Shown: positions 1 to 7,453 of the stretch, piece by piece
How the letters are laid out: every line of letters begins with the position of its first letter
How positions within the stretch are numbered: position 1 is the stretch's first letter
Notes under the pieces: generated by a model
What the model was told of the DNA's origin: nothing
The model's input: only the letters and a program-made list of their open reading frames with translations
The model's database searches: none
Source of the DNA: Saprospiraceae bacterium
Lineage (GTDB): Bacteria > Bacteroidota > Bacteroidia > Chitinophagales > Saprospiraceae
Assembly (NCBI GenBank): GCA_014379665.1
Contig: JACMLK010000361.1
Span: forward strand, 1-10,451
Length of the DNA stretch: 10,451 nt
Direction: 5' to 3'
Position numbers and translations under genes: made by a program

Positions 1-1500
1 AACGGTAGCTCATCCAATGATTATAAGCACCCTGTTGCACCGGATGCTTTTAGAGGATTTATGGGAGGAGACGTAAATGGCATTACTGCAAAAATACAGG
101 AAGGGTATTTCAACAAACTTGGAGTAGATGCTATTTGGATGACTCCTTTAGTGGAAAATATCATCTCACATGTGGATGAAGGAACCGGTGTTTCTTACGG
201 TTTCCATGGATACTGGACGAAAGACTGGACCGCTTTTGATAAACGAATCGGCACAAAAAAAGAGATTGCACAAATGGTAAAAGTCGCACATGATCATGGT
301 ATCAGGGTAATTTTTGACGTGGTTATAAACCATACCGGTCCTGTCACACCCCTTGATGTTCAATGGCCTGAAGAATGGGTTAGGACTGATCCGGGATGTA
401 CCTATCAGGACTATGGATCCACGGTGACTTGTACCCTGGTCAAAAATCTTCCGGATATAAAAACAGAATCCACCGCAGAAGTCAAATTGCCTGATTTCCT
501 TATAAAAAAATGGAAAACGGAAGGAAGATATGAGGAAGAAATGACAGAATTGGATGCTTTTTTCGCCCGAACAAATTATCCTCGCCGACCCTATTATTAT
601 ATCATAAAATGGCTTACAGATTTAATAAGAGATTTTGGAATAGATGGATTCAGGGTAGATACCGCAAAACATACTGAAGAAGAAATATGGAAGGTACTTC
701 GTGATGAAGCAGTTTTGGCGCGGGAAGATTGGAAAAAGACACATTCGACAGAAGTAATGGATGACAGTAAGTTCTATATGGTAGGAGAAGTATATAATTA
801 TTATGCCGGTAATGGACGTATTTATGACTTTGGAGATAAAAAAGTAGATTATTTTAATTACGGTTTTGACGCTTTAATCAATTTTGACTTTAAAGGTGAT
901 GCACAGAAATCCTATCAATCATTATTCAGTAAATATGATGCGTTGCTACGAGGACCCTTGAAAGGCAAAAGTGTTTTGAATTACATAAGTTCTCACGACG
1001 ACGGAAACCCTTTTGACAAATCAAGGGCTAAACCTTTCGAATCAGCAACTAAATTATTGTTAACTCAAGGCGCAGCTCAGATTTATTATGGGGATGAATC
1101 AGCCAGAAGTCTGAAAGTAAAAGCCAAAGGGGATGCCACACTAAGATCTTTTATGAATTGGGAAGAACAAAAGTCAGGAGAAAACGCAAAAATACTTGAA
1201 CATTGGCAAAAACTAGGTCAGTTCAGAAGAAATCACTTGTCGGTTGGTGCCGGAAAACACTTTTTGATCAGTGAAAAGCCCTTAGTTTTTGGTAGAATCT
1301 ACGAAGATAAGCTTATCAGGGATATGATTGTTTGCGCTTTAGAGATGAATACGGGCATTAAAAAAATTCCTGTTCAGACATTTTTTTATGAAGGAGAAGT
1401 CGTAGTTGATTTTTATAGTGGTACAACCGGTAAGGTATTAAATGGGATGGTAGAAATTAATTCTCCATTCGATTTGGTTTTACTCCAAAAAACAGAATAA
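1..1500 (+). CDS. MalS-like alpha-amylase, GH13 family (5' end outside window)
   Basis: The frame is open from base 1, so the N-terminus lies outside the window; the ATG at 61 is internal. Residue numbers here count from base 1. All GH13 signature regions are visible: region I DVVINHTG (106-113), region V LPDIKTES (from 150), region II GFRVDTAKH with the nucleophile Asp220, region III GEV with the acid/base Glu263, and region IV SSHDD with Asp333. The LPDIKTES and DTAKH versions, and the phrase YGDES, closely resemble E. coli MalS, the periplasmic alpha-amylase, from memory. A C-terminal beta domain of roughly 80 residues follows the barrel. The protein probably hydrolyses alpha-1,4-glucans outside the cytoplasm. 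Cys133 and Cys144 flank a short insertion and could form a disulfide, in keeping with export, but the signal peptide is not visible. No susC/susD-like gene is present in the window. The next gene follows closely on the same strand. Family call is secure; substrate and location are inferred. Confidence 0.93.
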   Translation, partial: NGSSSNDYKHPVAPDAFRGFMGGDVNGITAKIQEGYFNKLGVDAIWMTPLVENIISHVDEGTGVSYGFHGYWTKDWTAFDKRIGTKKEIAQMVKVAHDHGIRVIFDVVINHTGPVTPLDVQWPEEWVRTDPGCTYQDYGSTVTCTLVKNLPDIKTESTAEVKLPDFLIKKWKTEGRYEEEMTELDAFFARTNYPRRPYYYIIKWLTDLIRDFGIDGFRVDTAKHTEEEIWKVLRDEAVLAREDWKKTHSTEVMDDSKFYMVGEVYNYYAGNGRIYDFGDKKVDYFNYGFDALINFDFKGDAQKSYQSLFSKYDALLRGPLKGKSVLNYISSHDDGNPFDKSRAKPFESATKLLLTQGAAQIYYGDESARSLKVKAKGDATLRSFMNWEEQKSGENAKILEHWQKLGQFRRNHLSVGAGKHFLISEKPLVFGRIYEDKLIRDMIVCALEMNTGIKKIPVQTFFYEGEVVVDFYSGTTGKVLNGMVEINSPFDLVLLQKTE

Positions 1501-1546
1501 AACATCCTTGGCTCAATCTTTGATAGTTCAAGATAAAGAAAGATTT

Positions 1547-3238
1547 ATGCAGCAATTGCAATTTATACCACCCACTCAGGCTCAGATATCCAGGTCAGCC
1601 ATCCAACGACTATATATATCCATGAGACACCTGTTTATTCGGGGTAGTTATAAGCCAATGGGTGTATCCGGGGAGGCCATGATTGCAGCCATGTTATCGT
1701 TAAAGCCCGAGATATACGGATCGGTGGCAGATGAAGAAAAAGTGGAACTTGACGGCTTGCTATATATATTTCAAAGACTCCCTAAAGGCATAGAACAGTG
1801 TCGGTATATCAAACTTATTTCGAGGGAAGGATATGAAAATTCTAATTTTGAAACGCATATTCCTCCGAGACGAAAACGAAATTGTTACCGGGTGGATGAA
1901 GAGCAAATGTTTATTGAAATGACCCGAGGGGGCAGTGATATTTATGATATTCTTACTCACCTTACCTTTATGTACGTTGAAGCCGAAAAAATAAGAAAGA
2001 ATAGTCTGGATACAAGAGGCAGAAAAAATCGGTCATGGTTAATGCTTGAAGCTTTGATAAAAGATATAGAAGAAGGTAAAGAAATCAATATGGATGTATG
2101 TTTTACCTATCTTAACTCAGTATTAGGAAGGACATATGACGAAATATCAATGGCATACCAACGATTTGAAAAATCTTCTGAGGTTAATAACCTTTTTGAA
2201 ATTACTTATTGGCTTGGTAAATTGAGTATGGATGAATTCCTTTTGCAGATAGATAGAGAAATCACATTTTCACCGGCACTTAGAGAAAATCTTGGTCACC
2301 ATATTTATGGTGAAAAATGGGCAGATAATATCAAAAAGGCATTATATGACGCAAATCTTTTTGACAGACAAATTCATATTATCAGCGCAAATCTGCACAG
2401 TGTGATGAATTGTTTATATGCAAAAGAGGCACTGAATAAAAAAGTAAAGTATGAAAATCTGGAGCAATTTGCGGAAATACTAAGTCTTAACAGTAATCAC
2501 GAATTAAGACAAATGGTTCTGAAACACGCGGTTCAGAATGGCATGATCCAACTATCAGATACCAGCGGAACCAACATTGGAGTTCAAATATTTGATACAG
2601 AAAAGCTCAATGTCAATAATTTGCCTGAAGAACTTCAGATCTCCAAAAAAGGCAAAGCCAAAAATCCGGTAATTATAGTTATGGATTATGCATTTGGTGA
2701 ACAGGCATATGAAACTATGGATGAATTGCTCAAACCTTACAGCTATCAAAAAGAAAAGTTGAATATGAATGTGATTTCAATCAACATCATGGGGAAAGCC
2801 GGAATTCTGCAGGGTGGAAAGGGAGACATTATGATACCTACTGCTCATGTGTTTGAAGGCACAGCAGATAATTATCCATTTATAAACCAACTTGACTCCG
2901 GTCATTTTGCAAATTGTGGTTTGGGTGTGTATGAAGGCAATATGATCACAGTGCTTGGAACATCATTACAAAATAAAGATATACTCAATTATTTTCTAAA
3001 GTCATCATGGAAAGCAGTGGGTCTGGAGATGGAAGGTGCTCACTATCAGAAAGCCATTCAGGCAGCGTCAAAAATCAGAAAAAGTATTGCCCCTGAGGTC
3101 ATTTTGAGATATGCTTATTACGCTTCGGATAACCCATTGGAAACAGGAGGAACACTGGCTTCAGGTAGTTTGGGACTGGATGGGGTAAAACCAACATATC
3201 AAATCACGCTTGAAATGCTCAAGGGATGTTTAACATAA
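1547..3238 (+). CDS. Conserved protein with C-terminal nucleoside phosphorylase/AMP nucleosidase-like domain (DUF6909-like)
   Basis: This is a predicted cytoplasmic protein of 563 residues. The first ATG (1547) is chosen; an in-frame TTG at 1508, 7 bp after the amylase stop, would add 13 residues, and neither has a Shine-Dalgarno. Residues 1 to about 370 are mostly helical, with an early Arg/Lys-rich segment (PPRRKRNCYR), and I cannot assign them a function. From about 372 the sequence reads as the NP-I nucleoside phosphorylase fold, nearest to AMP nucleosidase: a first strand ending in MDYAFGEQ (379-386), MGKAGILQGGKGD (415-427, compare LGKCGGL...LGD in AMP nucleosidases), LEMEG (493-497, the ribose-binding Met-Glu) and ASDNPL (526-531, the catalytic Asp being D528). 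So an enzyme that cleaves an N-glycosidic bond is plausible. I recall the whole protein as a Bacteroidota family annotated DUF6909, but could not check this. No signal peptide is seen. Substrate unknown; the fold assignment rests on motif reading. Confidence 0.85.
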   Translation: MQQLQFIPPTQAQISRSAIQRLYISMRHLFIRGSYKPMGVSGEAMIAAMLSLKPEIYGSVADEEKVELDGLLYIFQRLPKGIEQCRYIKLISREGYENSNFETHIPPRRKRNCYRVDEEQMFIEMTRGGSDIYDILTHLTFMYVEAEKIRKNSLDTRGRKNRSWLMLEALIKDIEEGKEINMDVCFTYLNSVLGRTYDEISMAYQRFEKSSEVNNLFEITYWLGKLSMDEFLLQIDREITFSPALRENLGHHIYGEKWADNIKKALYDANLFDRQIHIISANLHSVMNCLYAKEALNKKVKYENLEQFAEILSLNSNHELRQMVLKHAVQNGMIQLSDTSGTNIGVQIFDTEKLNVNNLPEELQISKKGKAKNPVIIVMDYAFGEQAYETMDELLKPYSYQKEKLNMNVISINIMGKAGILQGGKGDIMIPTAHVFEGTADNYPFINQLDSGHFANCGLGVYEGNMITVLGTSLQNKDILNYFLKSSWKAVGLEMEGAHYQKAIQAASKIRKSIAPEVILRYAYYASDNPLETGGTLASGSLGLDGVKPTYQITLEMLKGCLT

Positions 3239-3282
3239 AAAAGTATAATTCAATATTTATTAATTTACCAAATTTAACTTTT

Positions 3283-3984
3283 ATGAAATCACGTTTGTTA
3301 ATTTTTGCAATCTTTATTGTTGCCCATTCCGGGTATGCTCAGGATAGCCTTATGGTAAAAGTAGACAGCATGCATTCATGTTCTACCTGTTACAGCAATA
3401 TTGTGTCATTTGGGGGAAAGTATTATTTTAACACCTTGGAAAATACACGAACTACCCTGAGGGAAAATGGATTCTTATTGGATCAGGAAGCTTTTGAATA
3501 TCAGTTGAGGATACATAATTTTCCTAAAATCTTTTATTACCAGCAATTAGGTACCTTAACAAATACTAATTATGCATCGGTAACAGGATTTGGACTCAAA
3601 GAAGACATCAGATTTAGGCTGATTAAGAATTCAAATTTTATTCTTACTCCTTATGTCGAATTAGGTGGAGGATATTACAGGATGAATATAGTAAAAGGCG
3701 TAACGTCCAATTCTGTTTCTTCTGTTCTCGGGTCAGAGGTTGAAAATTATTTTCTGGATAATTTTGTGCTCTCAGGTGATGTCGGTCTTGATGTCGGATA
3801 TGGATTTGATGTGGAAGGCAAGAGATTCAGTATTATTGTTAATGGTGGTTTTATATCAAATTACCCGACAGAGTGGAAATTAGCCGGTTCACTGGCGTTC
3901 AAAGAAAAGATCCATCTTACAAGTCCTTATGCAGGTGTTACACTACGTCTGGATATGGCCTGCAATGAGAGTTGTTGTAAATAA
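3283..3984 (+). CDS. Exported hypothetical protein, probable outer-membrane beta-barrel
   Basis: This protein has 233 residues. The ATG at 3283 is preferred because it begins directly with a good signal peptide (MKSR, a hydrophobic stretch, then cleavage after GYAQ at residue 20). An upstream in-frame ATG at 3226 would overlap the previous gene and put 19 polar residues in front of the signal. The mature part is rich in Gly and aromatic residues with alternating hydrophobic pattern (for example LTPYVELGGGYY at 121-132 and SPYAGVTLRLDM at 214-225), which suggests antiparallel strands of a small outer-membrane barrel. It has five cysteines, in an N-terminal CSTC (33-36) and a C-terminal CNESCC (227-232) two residues from the end; disulfide or metal binding is possible. 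It lies 44 bp after the previous gene on the same strand. I do not recognise a named family and propose no specific function. Confidence 0.75.
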   Translation: MKSRLLIFAIFIVAHSGYAQDSLMVKVDSMHSCSTCYSNIVSFGGKYYFNTLENTRTTLRENGFLLDQEAFEYQLRIHNFPKIFYYQQLGTLTNTNYASVTGFGLKEDIRFRLIKNSNFILTPYVELGGGYYRMNIVKGVTSNSVSSVLGSEVENYFLDNFVLSGDVGLDVGYGFDVEGKRFSIIVNGGFISNYPTEWKLAGSLAFKEKIHLTSPYAGVTLRLDMACNESCCK

Positions 3985-4015
3985 TTAAAGATACAAAGAT
4001 AATATTTGCACTTAA

Positions 4016-4054
4016 AATCAGGGGATGGGTTAGGTACCAATCCATCCCCTGATT
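4016..4054. terminator. Hairpin between convergent genes, probable bidirectional terminator
   Basis: A perfect 13-bp inverted repeat, AATCAGGGGATGG (4016-4028) and its complement (4042-4054), encloses a 13-nt loop; a G-U and two A-T pairs can extend the stem inward to 16 bp. It sits in the 123-bp gap between the stop of the exported-protein gene (+) and the stop of the SLC13 gene (-), so it can serve both. There is no long T run on either side, so classical intrinsic termination is less certain than the hairpin itself. Confidence 0.6.
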
Positions 4055-4107
4055 CATTGATATTATGCCAGGCAATTAAAATCCGGTGACGGGATAAAGA
4101 ACAGTCA

Positions 4108-5577
4108 TTAAAATATAATCGGAACCAAATACCAGGTAAACAAAGTTATCAGTCCGATGGCTATCAGATTCATAATAAAACCAACTTTTATCATATCCTT
4201 CATCTTAATGTGATTGCTTGCAAAGACTATGGCATTGGGTGGGGTACCCATGGGTAGCATCCCGGCGCAGCTTGCAGCTAAAGTCATAGGGATACCCAAC
4301 AAAAGTGGATTTATATTCATACTATCGGCCATGGATGATACCACGGGGGCAAATACGATGACCTGTGCCACATTGCTCATCACTTCACTGATGAAAATGG
4401 ACAAGATCGTGATCATTGCGATAAGTATAAAAATATTGGTTGTATTTCCTGATAACCATACACCAAGTATCTGTATTAATCCTGCGTTTTCCAGTGTTTC
4501 TGCCAAACAGATACCACCTCCGAAGAGCAGAAGAATTCCCCATGCCATACGTCCGGTATCGCTCCATTCAAGAATGGCAGTTTCATTTTCCCCGGTATTT
4601 TTATCACCGGATGGAATGATAAAAAGCACAACTGCTGCAATGACAGCGATGATGGTATCATCAAGTTTGACTGCACTTTGCACACTATTGATCAATGAAC
4701 GGAATACCCATAATCCTGCTGTACATAAGAAAACCAACAGTACTCTTTTTTCGGGGAGAGTCATCGGACCTAGTTCTTTTACTTTGAGGTTCATCAGATT
4801 TTCTGAAACCTGATCAGATTTTATATGGCTGGGATATAGCCATTTTACCATTACGAGATACAATGCAATCAAAAGAAGTATAGAAATAGGTGTGCAAAGC
4901 ATCATCCAACGCATAAAATCTACATCCATACCATACTTATTCTGAAAATATCCGATAAAAGCCACATTGGGAGGAGTCCCGATAATTGTTGCAATGCCTC
5001 CGATATTAGAAGCATAGGCAATAGAGAGCATAATGGTAAGATTGAAATAGGCGTAATTGGCATTTTGTTGTTGGTTTTGTGAGATGACGGCTATAACTGA
5101 AAGGGCAATTGGATACATCATCATGGTGGTAGCAGTATTGCTTAACCACATACTAAGAAGACCGGTTGCCAGAATAAAGCCGAGTACTATCTTGTCACCT
5201 CCTGTGCCGGTTTTTTTGATAATGTTAAGTGCAATCCTTTTATGCAGATTCCATTTTTCAATTGCTAACCCGAGTATAAAACCGCCGAAAAATAAAAAAA
5301 TGACCGGATTTGCATAGGATCTGGAAGTTTCTTCGAGGGTCGATATTTTGAGTAATGGGAATAATATCAATGGAAGTATGGCTACTATTGGCATAGGAAT
5401 TGCTTCCGTTACCCATAAAAATATCATCAGTGTAGCGATCGAAAGCACAAGGGAAGCTTTTTCATCCAGACTAAAAGGATTGATATAACAAAAAACCAGC
5501 GCAATGACAAGTGCTGAAATTAATAAAAATACATTTTTTACAGCTAATGATATTTTAAGCGATCTGATTTCAAACAT
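4108..5577 (-). CDS. SLC13/DASS family anion (dicarboxylate/sulfate-type) sodium symporter
   Basis: This is an inner-membrane transporter of 489 residues, a normal full length for the DASS family, with more than ten hydrophobic segments. The family's two-fold repeat is clear. The first half has the SNT motif (SNTATT, 146-151) and GTPPN (200-204); the second half has SNV (401-403, in SEVMSNVAQ) and GTPPN (444-448). In characterised members such as VcINDY these paired SN(T/V) motifs, on hairpin tips, bind the substrate carboxylates and sodium ions. Members import C4-dicarboxylates, citrate or sulfate with Na+; the exact substrate cannot be read from the sequence. The start ATG lies 14 bp after the stop of the CotH-like gene upstream, so the two are probably in one transcript. 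The reading frame is intact. An alternative label is an arsenite/citrate-type ion transporter, but the SNT and GTPPN motifs favour SLC13. Confidence 0.92.
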   Translation of the reverse strand: MFEIRSLKISLAVKNVFLLISALVIALVFCYINPFSLDEKASLVLSIATLMIFLWVTEAIPMPIVAILPLILFPLLKISTLEETSRSYANPVIFLFFGGFILGLAIEKWNLHKRIALNIIKKTGTGGDKIVLGFILATGLLSMWLSNTATTMMMYPIALSVIAVISQNQQQNANYAYFNLTIMLSIAYASNIGGIATIIGTPPNVAFIGYFQNKYGMDVDFMRWMMLCTPISILLLIALYLVMVKWLYPSHIKSDQVSENLMNLKVKELGPMTLPEKRVLLVFLCTAGLWVFRSLINSVQSAVKLDDTIIAVIAAVVLFIIPSGDKNTGENETAILEWSDTGRMAWGILLLFGGGICLAETLENAGLIQILGVWLSGNTTNIFILIAMITILSIFISEVMSNVAQVIVFAPVVSSMADSMNINPLLLGIPMTLAASCAGMLPMGTPPNAIVFASNHIKMKDMIKVGFIMNLIAIGLITLFTWYLVPIIF

Positions 5578-5591
5578 ACTTTAGATCAATG

Positions 5592-7210
5592 CTACTGCTT
5601 TATTATCTTATGTGTATAGATTTTTCCTTGCATATTGATTTGAATTAAAAAAAGCCCGGAAGGTAGGCCCCTGATATCTAATTCTATTGATTTATTATTT
5701 GTGGTCTTTATCATATTAGAAAAAATGACTCCCCGGCTGTCATACAATGTTATGGTCAGATCGGACGGAATGGTTTCCTTAAAATTAAGACTCAACAGAC
5801 TATTAGTTGGGTTTGGACCAACTGAATACAGACCCAAATCTATATCAGATACATTACTGTTTTTAACTTCCCACTCTTTGTCAAGGTATTTAAAACGACT
5901 TTTTACCCAGGCTTTCAGATAATTAACTTCTTCAATGTAGGTAGTTCCAACAAAATAATTTGGCCAGACATACTGTCCCAAAATCGGCCATTGTTGAAAA
6001 TTTCTTACCTGTGCCTGAGATAACAAAGTAGCAACAGAATCTATTACAAAATTAACCCGTTGGTCCGTCAGTTGATTTGATCTTAGTGTTTTCCATCTCT
6101 GTTTAAGATCATTGTAAAACAATTCGTCCTGCAGAAATTTATTCCACCAGAAATGGATCACCCAATTATCTCCCGGGCATACGTCATTAAAAGTATTGAT
6201 AACCAAACCATCAGGATTTCCTTGAGTGCAATAATCCACATTGCCAAAACCAAGGTTAAAATCCCATACCGGACCAAATTTGATTTTTCCACCGTCACTA
6301 TCTCTTTCTTTATAAAAATAAGTACTAAGTCTGTAAGCATCAGGGTTTTTTGATATTTCATTTATAATGATAAAATCCATCAGGCTCTGAATGTCCATAT
6401 ATCTCCTGTATCCATTGACAGGATCTTCAAAATCCTCACCGGCTATGCTGTTTTCTACCTTTATCATGTGGTCCCTTATATAGACTTTTTGCTCTGAAGA
6501 TATCTCGTCTGCTTTTGGATACTCATATTGAAAATAAGTATTTTGCAGGCACCTGGATATGGGGTATATAAAGAATACCAACCTTGCCCGCTATTTGATC
6601 CGGTTTCTTTATCAAACTTGAGGATATAACCACCGGTGAGTGCATCACCCAGAATGTCAGTTGTTTCAATTTTGGCAATATCTACCCTGTTTTTATCTCT
6701 CTTTATTTTTTCAATCAGTAGATAGATACCTTGATATTGGCCATTGAGGATGAGTTCATTATATCTGACTCTTGGGGCATATTCCATAATGGAACCCGCT
6801 AGGATGTAGGACAAACCATCCCGTATGAGTGATTTGTCATTATAGGTTGCATTCAAAGTCCAGTCACTTTCCTTGGGCATGCCAAGTAATTTGATATCAT
6901 TATCCTCACCAATATCGTCCCAGGTTTCAAATCCATATGGTTTTTTAGGAAACCATTGAGAGGTAGATCCTCTTAATTCTATACCTATTTTGCCATTATA
7001 GTCATTTGGTGTATCTGTTATTTTGTTCTCTAAACCAGGGCCATTATTGATAATATGCATTTCAGCCATTATCTTGGGTTCGTCCTGAATTTGTGCCCCA
7101 TTTGTTTTAATAATAATTATCGGTAAATTGGATTTAGTGAAGTTGACCTGACCCACTGCATTTTGGCAGAAAGCCAAAAGAAGAATAAAATATATAAATG
7201 ACCGTATCAT
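5592..7210 (-). pseudogene. CotH kinase-like protein with T9SS sorting domain, frameshifted
   Basis: Two overlapping frames encode consecutive parts of one protein. The upstream frame (7210 to about 6541) gives a signal peptide (about residues 1-20, ending NAVGQ), then CotH motifs: RGSTSQWFPKKPYGFE (80-95), DWTLNATYNDKSLIRD (116-131) and YQGIYLLIEKIK (159-170). After ...YTPYPGA (residue 221) it drifts into nonsense. The downstream frame resumes with NTYFQYEYPKADEI and continues through VWDFNLGFGNVDY, which carries the CotH metal-binding Asp (317 if repaired). It ends in a type A T9SS sorting domain (about 460-539) beginning GLYSVGPNPTN and closing with KIIKQ. One extra base in the A4 run (6541-6544) restores a 539-residue protein. 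CotH proteins are atypical secreted or surface kinases; this one would be exported by Sec and then T9SS to the cell surface. The rest of the gene is undamaged, so the shift may be recent, a sequencing error or, less likely, programmed. It lies 14 bp upstream of the SLC13 gene. Confidence 0.88.
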
Positions 7211-7397
7211 CTGAATTTTTTGTAAAGATATATAGAATTAATATCCTGAGAGAAAGTTTTAAATGTGTATCTATACTTTGTATTATTGACCGTATTAAAA
7301 TGCTATTTTAAAATAAATATATTAACTTCCAGTAAATAAATATTTAAATATAAAATGCTGATTATGTGCCTTTAGTTAAAATATATGTATTAAAATA

Positions 7398-7428
7398 TTG
7401 ACAAGTTAAATTAATTAATTTAACTTTG
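7398..7428 (+). promoter_or_regulatory. Bacteroidota-type promoter of the acyl-CoA dehydrogenase gene
   Basis: A TTG at 7398-7400 (-33 element) is followed after 20 nt by TAACTTTG at 7421-7428, a perfect match to the Bacteroidota -7 consensus TAnnTTTG. Transcription would begin around 7433-7438, giving a leader of about 20 nt before the ATG at 7454. The leader is A-rich (AAAACAACCAAAA) with no Shine-Dalgarno, which is normal in this phylum. Confidence 0.65.
7403..7426. promoter_or_regulatory. Perfect 24-bp palindrome, likely operator of the acyl-CoA dehydrogenase gene
   Basis: AAGTTAAATTAA (7403-7414) is followed immediately by its exact reverse complement (7415-7426). The palindrome fills the -33/-7 spacer and covers the first six bases of the -7 element. 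A third copy of the half-site AGTTAAATT is at 7429-7437, over the expected start of transcription. A dimeric repressor bound here would block RNA polymerase. Fatty-acid genes are often controlled by TetR-, MarR- or GntR-type regulators, but no regulator gene is in the window, so the partner is unknown. The site is A/T-rich, which lowers its significance somewhat, yet 12 matched pairs without a gap are still notable. Confidence 0.55.
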
Positions 7429-7453
7429 AGTTAAATTATTAAAACAACCAAAA

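Noticed and set aside
3226..3282. Upstream ATG start for the exported protein at 3226
   Set aside because: It overlaps the previous gene's end and would bury the signal peptide behind 19 extra residues; the ATG at 3283 fits better.
4214..4813. Long open frame (199 codons) on the + strand opposite the SLC13 gene
   Set aside because: It lies fully inside a gene with clear family motifs, and its translation shows no domain or signal; it is an antisense shadow.
6541..6550. Programmed -1 frameshift in the CotH-like gene
   Set aside because: The bases TGCAAAATA do not form an X XXY YYZ slippery heptamer and no strong hairpin was evident just downstream; a plain indel is simpler.
7223..7230. Possible -7 element (TATCTTTA on the - strand) for the CotH-like gene
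   Set aside because: The last base differs from TAnnTTTG and no TTG is found about 20 nt upstream, so it is too weak to annotate; the CotH promoter remains unplaced in the 7211-7397 region.
7261..7400. Very A/T-rich stretch in the divergent intergenic region, considered as an origin or attachment site
   Set aside because: No repeated boxes, no tRNA end and no integrase gene nearby; simple A/T richness is normal for intergenic DNA here.
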